Shown here: positions 1-5,576 of the stretch, in pieces
How the letters are laid out: every line of letters begins with the position of its first letter
How positions within the stretch are numbered: position 1 is the stretch's first letter
Origin: JBKJML01 sp046596415
GTDB taxonomy: Bacteria; Actinomycetota; Thermoleophilia; Gaiellales; Gaiellaceae
DNA length: 5,576 nucleotides
Assembly (NCBI GenBank): GCA_046596415.1
Contig: JBKJML010000159.1
Coordinates: 1-5,576 of the forward strand
Reading direction: 5' to 3'
Notes under the pieces: model-generated
The model's input: the letters and a program-made list of their open reading frames with translations, nothing else
Told to the model about the DNA's origin: nothing
Databases searched by the model: none
Program-made: the position numbers and the translations under genes

Positions 1-1314
1 CGCGCGTGTCGTCTCCTCGTCGGCGACCGTCGCGAGCTCGTCCGCGAGCAGCAGCTCACCGAAGGTGGACGGGATCTCCACCATCGCGAGCCCGCTCTCC
101 CAGGAATGGACGGTCTGGGCGCCTGCGAGGTCGAAATGGACGCCATGGCCGAGCTCGTGCGCGAGCGTGACAACATCGCGCAGGGTACCGCCGAAGTTGA
201 GTAGCAGGTACCCGGGCGTCCGCGGGCTCGGCTGCCAGCAGAACGCGCCGCCCCGCTTGCCCGCACGCGGTTCGGCGTCGACTCGACCGCCGGCGAAGAA
301 CCCGGCGCAGCGCTCCTCGAGCTGCGGCGAAAGCCGACGAAACGACGCCAAGCAAACCTCCTCAGCCTCCCGCCAGCCGGTCGGGGCGGGCGCGCCGACA
401 GGCGCCTGAACGTCGTTGAAGTCGAGCGTGCCGACACCGAGCAAGGCGGCCTTCTTGCGCAGCCAGCGCCGCAGCACCGGGTAGCTCTGCTCGACGGCGT
501 CGAGCATCGCCTCGACGGTCGCCGGCTCGAGCTGGTTGTCGAGGTGCGTTCGGCTCATCGGCCCGGGTAGGCCCTGGAGTCGATCCATGATCAGCCGGTC
601 GGCGACAATCGCGTCGTAGCATTGGGCGAGCACGTCGAGCTCGGGCTCCACCAGCTGCCGCGCAGCGGCCCCGGCACGCAGGCGCAGGTCGCGGTCCGGG
701 CTGCCCGAGTACCCGTCGAGCCGTCCGACCGTATGTGGCTCGGGGCCGTTGCCCGCGTCGAAGTCGATCGAGAGAGTCGAGACGTGCCGGTTGTGGAACG
801 CCTGCCACGCCTTCAGCCCGCTCGCCTCCCGCTCGGCGAGCACCCGCTCCTCCGGCTCGCTGAGGCTGTAGGGAACGAAACGGCGCAGAGCGGTCAGGTA
901 GTAGCGGTCGGCCGCGACCTCGGGCGCCGCCGCAAGCTGCACGGCGCGCGCCTCGGGCAGCGCCAGCCATGCGAGCTCGAAGAAGCGCACCGCGTTGCCG
1001 ATCGCGACCGACCGCTCCTCGAGGTAGGCATCGATGTCTTGTGCCTCACTGCTCCCTGCGTCCGTCGAGCCGAAGAGGAAGCCGTAGGCGGTCGCCTCCT
1101 CGCGCGAGGAGCGGATGTCGTCCAGCTGCGCGAGCAGCTCGGCGAGTGCGGACGCATCGAGGCCGTCGAAGCGCGGCCGCCAGCGCGCCTCGAACGCTGC
1201 GGCCGTGGCCGCTGCGGCGTCGGCGCGCGCACGAGCGTCCGCCGGATCGGCAGCGAGGCCCGAAAGGTCCCAGCGGATCCCCTCGGCCTGGCGATCTGCT
1301 TCGGTCACGGCCAC
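1..1314 (-). CDS. M3-family zinc metallopeptidase (oligoendopeptidase F-like), C-terminus cut by window edge
   Basis: The reading frame is open from a GTG at 1314 to base 1, giving 438 codons; the C-terminal part lies outside the window. The active site is plain: TLAHELGHGVHF places the HExxH zinc motif at H386-E387-H390. It is followed by a Trp-Glu-Ser-Gly segment and VEIPS, whose E413 matches the third zinc ligand of M3 peptidases (spacing H1+27; thimet oligopeptidase has +29). Upstream, GYLLLNFGGTLRDV is typical of the strand before the catalytic helix. The N-terminal part is Ala/Glu/Arg-rich and helical, as in the PepF/M3B group. No signal peptide is seen, so a cytoplasmic oligopeptidase is expected; family members are usually about 600 residues. 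The frame is closed upstream by TAA at 1324-1326. GTG 1314 is preferred over the in-frame GTG 1308 because a weak AAGG lies 8 bases upstream of it. The gene diverges from the tRNA-Asn gene. Family assignment is secure; substrate is unknown. Confidence 0.93.
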   Translation of the reverse strand, partial: MAVTEADRQAEGIRWDLSGLAADPADARARADAAAATAAAFEARWRPRFDGLDASALAELLAQLDDIRSSREEATAYGFLFGSTDAGSSEAQDIDAYLEERSVAIGNAVRFFELAWLALPEARAVQLAAAPEVAADRYYLTALRRFVPYSLSEPEERVLAEREASGLKAWQAFHNRHVSTLSIDFDAGNGPEPHTVGRLDGYSGSPDRDLRLRAGAAARQLVEPELDVLAQCYDAIVADRLIMDRLQGLPGPMSRTHLDNQLEPATVEAMLDAVEQSYPVLRRWLRKKAALLGVGTLDFNDVQAPVGAPAPTGWREAEEVCLASFRRLSPQLEERCAGFFAGGRVDAEPRAGKRGGAFCWQPSPRTPGYLLLNFGGTLRDVVTLAHELGHGVHFDLAGAQTVHSWESGLAMVEIPSTFGELLLADELATVADEETTRA

Positions 1315-1323
1315 CGCGCAACC

Positions 1324-1352
1324 TTAGCGCGCGAGCGGCGGCTCGCTACAAT
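1324..1352 (+). promoter_or_regulatory. Probable promoter of tRNA-Asn
   Basis: TACAAT at 1347-1352 matches the -10 consensus at 5 of 6 positions and sits 13 bases before the mature tRNA 5' end, leaving a leader of only about 5-8 bases. TTAGCG at 1324-1329 is a weak -35 match (3 of 6), but it lies at the ideal 17-base spacing. The spacer contains a GCGAGC/GCTCGC palindrome. The -35 element lies only 10 bases beyond the start codon of the divergent M3 peptidase gene. Confidence 0.6.
1331..1346. repeat. Short palindrome in the tRNA/peptidase divergent promoter region
   Basis: GCGAGC (1331-1336) and GCTCGC (1341-1346) form a perfect 6-bp inverted repeat around GGCG. It sits exactly between the -35 and -10 elements proposed for tRNA-Asn and just upstream of the M3 peptidase start. 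It could be an operator, or merely a chance GC-rich palindrome. Confidence 0.4.
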
Positions 1353-1365
1353 CCTCCCCGGTCAT

Positions 1366-1440
<75 letters not shown>

Positions 1441-1462
1441 GCTTTGCTGCGCAAGATCAAGA

Positions 1463-1474
1463 CCCCTGAAGGGG
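1463..1474 (+). terminator. Weak hairpin after tRNA-Asn, possible terminator
   Basis: CCCC TGAA GGGG forms a short 4-bp GC stem with a 4-base loop, 24 bases downstream of the tRNA. No T-run follows on either strand, so it would be a poor intrinsic terminator. It is listed because the tRNA needs a 3' end before the convergent gene, and no better candidate lies in 1439-1523 on this strand. Confidence 0.25.
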
Positions 1475-1510
1475 CTGCTCCGCCGCCCGGCTCGCGTCGG
1501 TTGCGTTCCG

Positions 1511-1530
1511 GCCCGACACCGTGTCAGGGC
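1511..1530 (-). terminator. Hairpin at the 3' end of the secreted-protein gene, terminator-like
   Basis: GCCC-GACAC and GTGTC-A-GGGC form a 9-bp inverted repeat with a single bulged A and a very tight centre. It overlaps the last codons and the TGA stop (1524-1526) of the minus-strand gene. It is GC-rich with no U-tract after it, as is common for hairpins in high-GC actinobacteria. It could end the dgt-dnaG operon transcript or protect its 3' end, and could serve the convergent transcript as well. Confidence 0.4.
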
Positions 1531-2489
1531 CAGATGCCGTCGCCGGGAGTCAGATCCAGGCGTCCGCCCTGGACGCAGTCGGGAGACCAGTAGTCGGGCG
1601 CGGACGTCTGCCGGCGCGGGTACATCACCGTCGCGTAGTACTTCGCCAGGGCTGCCGCATCATCCGGCGTAGCTCCGAGCCCGACCGCCACGCGGGGGAT
1701 GTTCTGCATGCCGAGGCACTCGGCGCGCGACTCTGCCGCCTGAGTCGTGGCCACCGGCTCGATCGATCTTCCGGCGGTGAGATCGAACAGGTGAATCGAT
1801 TCGTGGGCAAGCGTCGCAATCGCGAAGACGAAGTTGCGAAACTCGCTCTCCCCTCCGGCGGGAGTCGAGACGGTCGTACCGGGCGCGGCCGAGGCGTAAC
1901 AGGGGACACGACCGAGTTGCACGCTGGTTGTAGTCGTGCGCTGCTCCTGGCGCGTCCGCCAGACGTCCCGATACACCGTGACGCGGCGCATCACGTAGAC
2001 GCCTTTGACCTTCACGCGCTGGAGGATCTTGACCGCGACCCATTGCTGGTACCGGACGGTCACGGATTGCGACGACGTCGTTGTGGTGGATGCGTCGCAT
2101 TTGGTCGGCTTTGCCGTCGCCTTCGCGAAATTCCACAGGTACTGGCAGGCGATCGGGGCCAGCTTCGTGTCGGGTGCGCTGCTGACAAAGGTCCTGCTCA
2201 CGACGTAGTAGTACGGGCCGAGGACGTAACCCCAGACGTTCTCGGGAATCCCTTCCTGCGCCCGCAGGATCTCCCAGTCGTTCTGCCCGTTGCAGTAGAC
2301 GCGGACCTCACGGCCTGCGATCTGACCTGCGATCTGCGAGGTCAGTACCTCGAGCGGCGAGCGGTGGTTCGGATCCGTCCACGGCAGGTCAGCCGTGTCC
2401 GGGATGACGCCCGTATCCGCCCGGGCGCCCGTCGCGACCGCGAGCGCAACCACGAGCACAGCCGCAAGGGCTGCAAACCGCCGAGTCAC
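1524..2489 (-). CDS. Putative secreted HExxH zinc-metalloprotease-like protein, unrecognised family
   Basis: This 321-residue protein starts with GTG. Residues 1-24 form a classic Sec signal peptide: MTRR, then a hydrophobic Ala/Val/Leu core, then a GARA|D cleavage site. The mature protein has six Cys (66, 115, 131, 197, 258, 305), which could form three disulfides. LAHESIHLFDL holds an HExxH motif at H229-E230-H233. The following E253-x-x-x-E257-C258 offers possible third zinc ligands, which suggests a gluzincin-like peptidase. Residues 134-190 look like an insert: a basic, Val/Tyr-rich, beta-prone stretch bracketed by TTTTSS and TTTTS. I do not recognise the family, and activity is inferred from the motif only. 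It begins 60 bases after the dnaG stop on the same strand. A GGAAGGG ribosome-binding-like site lies about 20 bases before the GTG, so the true start could be slightly upstream (a CTG lies 6 bases before it). Third-position GC of the first 46 codons is about 80%, lower than in dnaG. Confidence 0.85.
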   Translation of the reverse strand: MTRRFAALAAVLVVALAVATGARADTGVIPDTADLPWTDPNHRSPLEVLTSQIAGQIAGREVRVYCNGQNDWEILRAQEGIPENVWGYVLGPYYYVVSRTFVSSAPDTKLAPIACQYLWNFAKATAKPTKCDASTTTTSSQSVTVRYQQWVAVKILQRVKVKGVYVMRRVTVYRDVWRTRQEQRTTTTSVQLGRVPCYASAAPGTTVSTPAGGESEFRNFVFAIATLAHESIHLFDLTAGRSIEPVATTQAAESRAECLGMQNIPRVAVGLGATPDDAAALAKYYATVMYPRRQTSAPDYWSPDCVQGGRLDLTPGDGIWP

Positions 2490-2549
2490 CGCTCGCAGCC
2501 CACGTACCCACCCTTCCGCGCGGCGCCGACAAAAGCAAGCAGTCGTCGC

Positions 2550-4205
2550 CTACAGGTCGTCGATCACGGCGGCGACCTGCGCCAGCGCAGCGTTGATCTG
2601 CGGGATCACGTCGAGGTCTTCCCGCGCGCTGGCAGCCGCAAGATCGCGGCGGAGCTTCCGCTCCCGGAGGCGTAGGAGTAACTCCTTGCCGGTGCGCTCC
2701 GTCAACGCCTGGCTCTCGGCGCGGGCGTCGAGCTCCGCCTTCAGCTCGATCATGGCCTCGCCCCCGCCGCCGTCCACCAGGTGCTGCTGGAAGTCCCGGC
2801 TGAGCTCGGAGTCGAAGTAGTCAGGCGTCATCTCGGCGAGCAGCGGCAGGAGCCCCGGGAACTTGCCGCACGCCGCGAGCGCCTCGCGCTCGAGGCGGAG
2901 CCCGTCGCCGGCCTCCACGAGCGTCGGAACGCCTGTACCGGTCGTCGCCTTCGGGGTCGGGGCAACCAGCTCGAGCAGCGTCCTGCCGTCGATCTGGAGC
3001 CGGTCGGCGGCGAGGCGGACGGCGTCCGCTCGTTCTGGCGTCTCGGGCCGCCCGAGGAGGAACACCCGGACTTCCTCGAACGCTTCCTGCCGGTCCCGGG
3101 CACGCTGGATCAGCAATTGCACACGATGCTTGTCGTAGCTCGACGCTGCCGCGAGCCGCTCCTCGAAACCGTCGGGAGCATCGGCCGGGTCCTCCCCCGT
3201 CGGCAGCAGAACGATTCCGAGCGTGAAGCCAAGACTCACCGCGAGCTCCATCCCCCGCAGGGTCGCCTCCTCGCCGGCCGCGTCGGAGTCGAAGCAGAGG
3301 TAGAGCTTGCGCGTCAGCCGCTGGAGCTCCTTCAGCTGCCGCTCGGTCAGCGCCGTCCCCATCGACGCGACGACCGGCTCGAAGCCCGCCTGGCGAAGCG
3401 CGATCACGTCGGTGTTCCCCTCGACGACGACGGCCCGCTCCTGCTTCGCGATCGCGTTCCGCGCGAGGTTGAGCCCGTAGAGGACGGAGCTCTTGTGGAA
3501 CAGCTCACCCTCGGGTGAGTTGACGTACTTGCCGCGCAGCGGGTCGTCGTCGAGGAGCTTGCGTGCCTGGAAGCCGACGATCCGGCCGCGCGCGTCGGCG
3601 AGCGGGAACATCAGGCGGTAGGGGAAGTAGTCGTTGCCGCGCTGGTTCGTCAGGCCGGCGGCGCGGAGCTCCGCGGTCGTGAAGCCCTTCTCCTGTGCTT
3701 TCTTCGCCAGCCCGTTGCCGGGCGAGAGCCCGAGCCGGAACTCGCGGCAGATCTCGGGGTGCAGACCGCGGCTCTCGAGGTAGGCGCGCACCGGCTCGCC
3801 CGCGGCACTGTCCCAGAGATGGCGCTCGTAGAAGCTCGCAGCCTGGTCGAGCACGGCGAACAAGCGGTCGCGGCGGCGACGGTCCTCGTCGGCCTTCGGA
3901 TTGGATTCGTCGTACTCGAGCCGCACCCGGAAGCGCTCGGCGAGCCATTCGACCGCGTCGGCGAACTCGAGGTTTTCGGTCTCGCGGACGAACGTGATCA
4001 CGTCGCCACCCTTGCCGCAGCCGAAGCAGTAGTAGAGCTTGTCGGCGGCGTTGACCGAGAAGCTCGGCGTGCGCTCCTCGTGGAAGGGACAGCGGCCCGT
4101 CCAGCGCGCGCCGGCCTTGCGAAGCTGGGTGCGGCCGGAGACGACCTCGACGATGTCGGCGGCCGAGAAGACGTCCCGGACGGACGCGTCCTTGATCCGG
4201 GCCAT
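2550..4205 (-). CDS. dnaG: DNA primase DnaG
   Basis: This 551-residue primase makes the RNA primers for replication forks, normally recruited by DnaB helicase. It has an N-terminal CHC2 zinc finger (C39, H42, C60, C63, in CPFHEE and YYCFGCG). A primase catalytic core with the YRLMFPLADARGRIVGFQAR segment lies around 196-215. The Toprim domain has VVVEGNTDVIAL (E262, D266) and CFDSDAAG (D306, D308), so the metal-binding acidic residues are intact. The C-terminal third, after an Ala/Pro/Thr linker near 415-427, is divergent and helical, as expected of a DnaB-binding domain. ATG 4205 is chosen because MARIKDASVRDVF matches the usual DnaG start; the 40 codons open upstream to 4325 look noncoding. 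No good Shine-Dalgarno precedes the ATG, but a 46-codon frame ends over it (TGATG), which allows translational coupling. dgt lies upstream, as in Mycobacterium and Streptomyces. The Toprim loop reads EGNTD where E. coli has EGYMD. Confidence 0.97.
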   Translation of the reverse strand: MARIKDASVRDVFSAADIVEVVSGRTQLRKAGARWTGRCPFHEERTPSFSVNAADKLYYCFGCGKGGDVITFVRETENLEFADAVEWLAERFRVRLEYDESNPKADEDRRRRDRLFAVLDQAASFYERHLWDSAAGEPVRAYLESRGLHPEICREFRLGLSPGNGLAKKAQEKGFTTAELRAAGLTNQRGNDYFPYRLMFPLADARGRIVGFQARKLLDDDPLRGKYVNSPEGELFHKSSVLYGLNLARNAIAKQERAVVVEGNTDVIALRQAGFEPVVASMGTALTERQLKELQRLTRKLYLCFDSDAAGEEATLRGMELAVSLGFTLGIVLLPTGEDPADAPDGFEERLAAASSYDKHRVQLLIQRARDRQEAFEEVRVFLLGRPETPERADAVRLAADRLQIDGRTLLELVAPTPKATTGTGVPTLVEAGDGLRLEREALAACGKFPGLLPLLAEMTPDYFDSELSRDFQQHLVDGGGGEAMIELKAELDARAESQALTERTGKELLLRLRERKLRRDLAAASAREDLDVIPQINAALAQVAAVIDDL

Positions 4206-4345
4206 CAGATGGTTGCTGCCACGATGGCGTCGACTCCGGGGCGCGTTCTGGCCGCTCTGCGACGTGGCGAAGCTCCGGCTCTGCCGGAGCGGCCCAGACA
4301 CGCCAGGACGCGCATCCGGACGCACGTGGTCGTGGCAGCAGCCAT
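4205..4345 (-). CDS. Possible 46-aa small ORF bridging dgt and dnaG
   Basis: An ATG at 4345-4343 follows the dgt TAG stop with no gap. The frame stays open for 46 codons and ends in TGA at 4207-4205, overlapping the dnaG ATG by one base (TGATG). The product starts MAAATTTCVRMRV, is rich in Ala and Arg, and ends IVAATI; no domain is recognisable. Against a real gene: third-position GC is about 72% (33 of 46), versus about 96% in the first 46 codons of dnaG, and it uses AGA three times. For it: both junctions are exact and would couple three cistrons. It may act as a leader or coupling peptide whose sequence matters little, or it may be chance. Confidence 0.25.
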   Translation of the reverse strand: MAAATTTCVRMRVLACLGRSGRAGASPRRRAARTRPGVDAIVAATI

Positions 4346-4347
4346 CT
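4207..4347. repeat. 18-bp inverted repeat bounding the dgt-dnaG spacer
   Basis: AGATGGTTGCTGCCACGA (4207-4224) and TCGTGGCAGCAGCCATCT (4330-4347) are reverse complements at 17 of 18 positions, the one difference being T4213 against G4341. The right arm takes in two bases of the dgt stop codon; the left arm ends one base before the dnaG ATG. Folded in the minus-strand transcript, the long stem (one C-A mismatch, 105-base loop) would cover the region just before the dnaG start. No target-site duplication is visible at its ends, so a mobile-element origin is not supported, though the terminal-repeat shape resembles a miniature element. Confidence 0.75.
4272..4290 (-). promoter_or_regulatory. Perfect 8-bp hairpin inside the dgt-dnaG spacer
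   Basis: GCTCCGGC and GCCGGAGC are separated by three bases, forming a very stable GC-rich stem-loop nested within the larger 18-bp inverted repeat. On the transcribed minus strand it is followed by TTCGCC rather than a U-tract, so a simple intrinsic terminator is unlikely. A partial terminator, an RNA-processing site or a nucleation point for the outer stem are all possible. Confidence 0.6.
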
Positions 4348-5299
4348 ACAGCGCCTCGGCGTAGGTGAGCGCGAAGCGGTCGGTCATGCCGGCGACGAAC
4401 GCCATCAGTGTGTCGACGTCGTCGCCCGCATCGGCGCGGCTCGCGACGATCGCCCGGATCGCGGCATGCGCGCGCTCGTGCTCGGCCCGGGCCTCGGGCG
4501 CGAGGTAGACGCGCTCGAACATGAAGCTGCGCAGCGACAGCATCGCGGCGCCGATCTCGGGGCTCTGCGCGATGTCGCCCGTCTGCTCGGAGGTCTCGAC
4601 GAGGTCGTGGACGAGCGCGTCGATGCGGCGCGCGCCGGTCTCGCCGAGCAGCTCGAGCTCCTCACGAGGCAGGTCGTCGAGGCTCAGGATTCCGTGCCGG
4701 ATCGCGTCGTCGATGTCGTGGTTGATGTAGGCGACCCGGTCGACGAGCCGCACGATCTTCCCCTCGTGGCTCGCCGGCTCCTGCGGCCCGGTGTGCGTGA
4801 GGATGCCGTCGCACACCGGGCCGGTCAGGTTGAGCTGCTCGGCGATCCGGTGCGAGTGCTCGTTGTGGCGGAACCCGGTCCCGAAGCGCTCCCGGAGACA
4901 GCGGTCGAGCTCGTCCTCGCCGGCGTGACCGAACGGCGAGTGGCCCATGTCGTGGCCGAGGCCGATCGCCTCGGTCAGATCCTCGTTCAGGCGCAGCGCC
5001 CGCGCGACAACGCGCGCGATGCCGGTCGTCTCGAGCGTGTGGGTCATGCGGGTGCGGTAGTGGTCGCCGGCCGGGTCGATGAAGACCTGCGTCTTGCCCT
5101 TCAGCCGCCGGAACGGCTTCGAGTGCAGGATCCGGTCGCGGTCGCGCTGGAACGGCGTGCGCAGCCGACATGCCGGCTCCTCGCGCAACCGCCCGCGCGT
5201 CTCGTACGAGCGCACCGCGAGCGGCGAGAGGACCTGCTGCTCCTGCTCGCGAATGCGAGCCTCGAAGGCGTCGGCGACTCGTCCAGCCAGTTCGGGCAC
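4346..5299 (-). CDS. dgt: Deoxyguanosinetriphosphate triphosphohydrolase-like dNTPase
   Basis: This 317-residue HD-domain hydrolase splits dNTPs into deoxynucleoside and triphosphate, tuning dNTP pools in the cytoplasm. The N-terminal family signature is present: LSPLAVRSYETRGR, then FQRDRDRILHSKPFRRLKGKTQVF. The metal site is complete: H87 (RMTHTLE), H116-D117 (GLGHDMGHSPFGH) and probably D195 (AYINHDIDDA). FRHNEHSHR (143-151) carries the conserved substrate-pocket histidines, and GMTDRFA closes the C-terminus. It is shorter than the 400-500 residues of many Dgt proteins but has all core motifs. The GTG start lies 9 bases after the dehydrogenase stop. A GGGAAG directly abuts the GTG, which is too close for normal use; CTG at codon 4 would be better spaced, so the exact start is uncertain. 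Location before dnaG fits a housekeeping role. Confidence 0.95.
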   Translation of the reverse strand: MPELAGRVADAFEARIREQEQQVLSPLAVRSYETRGRLREEPACRLRTPFQRDRDRILHSKPFRRLKGKTQVFIDPAGDHYRTRMTHTLETTGIARVVARALRLNEDLTEAIGLGHDMGHSPFGHAGEDELDRCLRERFGTGFRHNEHSHRIAEQLNLTGPVCDGILTHTGPQEPASHEGKIVRLVDRVAYINHDIDDAIRHGILSLDDLPREELELLGETGARRIDALVHDLVETSEQTGDIAQSPEIGAAMLSLRSFMFERVYLAPEARAEHERAHAAIRAIVASRADAGDDVDTLMAFVAGMTDRFALTYAEAL

Positions 5300-5308
5300 C
5301 TTCCCAGG

Positions 5309-5576
5309 CTAGATGATGATGGGGACGGTTCCACCGTCCGCAGACCAAGCTGCCCCGGTGACGTAGGAGGCGCGAGGCGAGGCGAGGAACGCGATCACGG
5401 CAGCGATCTCCTCCGGCTCGGCGAGGCGGCCGAGCGGGCGGGCGGCGCCGACCTTGGCCAGCACCTCGTCCCGCTCGCCCTGCTGGTCGGCGAGCCCGCC
5501 CTCCCCCAGCCACGCGTCGGTGGCGGTCGGGCCGGGCGTCACCGCGTTGCAGCGAATCCCGTCCTTCGCGTACAGG
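5309..5576 (-). CDS. Short-chain dehydrogenase/reductase (SDR), C-terminal part only
   Basis: The last 88 codons of a gene that begins beyond the right edge. The visible part is characteristic of classical SDR oxidoreductases. LYAKDGIRCNAVTPGPTATD is the region after the catalytic YxxxK, with the PG motif and the Thr that contacts the NAD(P) cofactor. PLGRLAEPEEIAAVIAFLAS and YVTGAAWSADGGT are the standard C-terminal SDR blocks. The Rossmann fold and the catalytic Ser/Tyr/Lys lie outside the window, so cofactor and substrate cannot be judged. The stop is TAG at 5311-5309, and dgt follows 9 bases later on the same strand, which suggests co-transcription. Confidence 0.93.
   Translation of the reverse strand, partial: LYAKDGIRCNAVTPGPTATDAWLGEGGLADQQGERDEVLAKVGAARPLGRLAEPEEIAAVIAFLASPRASYVTGAAWSADGGTVPIII

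Noticed and set aside
1521..2675. Long plus-strand open frame of 384 codons
   Set aside because: It is antisense to the secreted-protein gene and the end of dnaG. The product is Arg-rich with no motif, as expected from the complement of GC-rich coding DNA.
2781..3518. Plus-strand open frame of 245 codons
   Set aside because: It is antisense to the DnaG Toprim and C-terminal region, with no recognisable domain.
4206..4325. 40-residue N-terminal extension of DnaG
   Set aside because: The extension has no primase similarity and lies in the spacer with the inverted repeats; family members start at the position of ATG 4205.
4346..5299. Dgt as an anti-phage dNTP-depletion system
   Set aside because: Some HD dNTPases defend against phage, but this one sits beside dnaG as in other actinobacteria, with no defence neighbours.
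4662..5513. Second minus-strand frame of 283 codons over dgt and the SDR gene
   Set aside because: It overlaps two genes with clear family motifs and encodes a low-complexity Arg/Ala/Pro-rich sequence.

Overview
This is a high-GC bacterial chromosome segment, probably from an actinobacterium. The grounds are strong G/C bias at third codon positions, GTG starts, and a dgt-dnaG pair, an order known from Mycobacterium and Streptomyces. A deep branch such as Thermoleophilia is a guess from the look of the proteins and cannot be settled here. The gene content looks like core housekeeping: there is no phage, transposon, CRISPR array or recognisable defence island.

Layout. All protein genes are on the minus strand and read from right to left. 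The right edge holds the C-terminal part of a short-chain dehydrogenase/reductase (5309-5576). Nine bases later comes dgt, an HD-domain dNTP triphosphohydrolase (4346-5299). A 140-base spacer (4206-4345) separates it from dnaG, the DNA primase (2550-4205). Sixty bases further on is a gene for an unrecognised secreted protein with an HExxH zinc-protease-like motif (1524-2489). A tRNA-Asn(GTT) gene on the plus strand (1366-1438) converges on that gene. Left of the tRNA, and divergent from it, is a large M3-family (oligoendopeptidase F-like) zinc metallopeptidase, 1-1314, whose C-terminus lies beyond the left edge.

How the parts relate. Dgt adjusts dNTP pools and DnaG makes replication primers, so those two genes share a DNA-replication theme and are probably co-transcribed, perhaps from a promoter upstream of the dehydrogenase. 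The secreted protein and the M3 peptidase show no clear link to replication.

The most unusual sequence is the dgt-dnaG spacer. It is bounded by an 18-base inverted repeat (17 of 18 match) that touches the dgt stop codon on one side and ends one base before the dnaG start on the other. It contains a perfect 8-bp hairpin. It is also spanned by a 46-codon open frame that begins right after the dgt stop (TAG|ATG) and overlaps the dnaG start (TGATG). This could be a translational coupling or attenuation device for primase, but it is untested. The second point of interest is the secreted HExxH protein, which has an odd basic, beta-rich insert bracketed by threonine runs.
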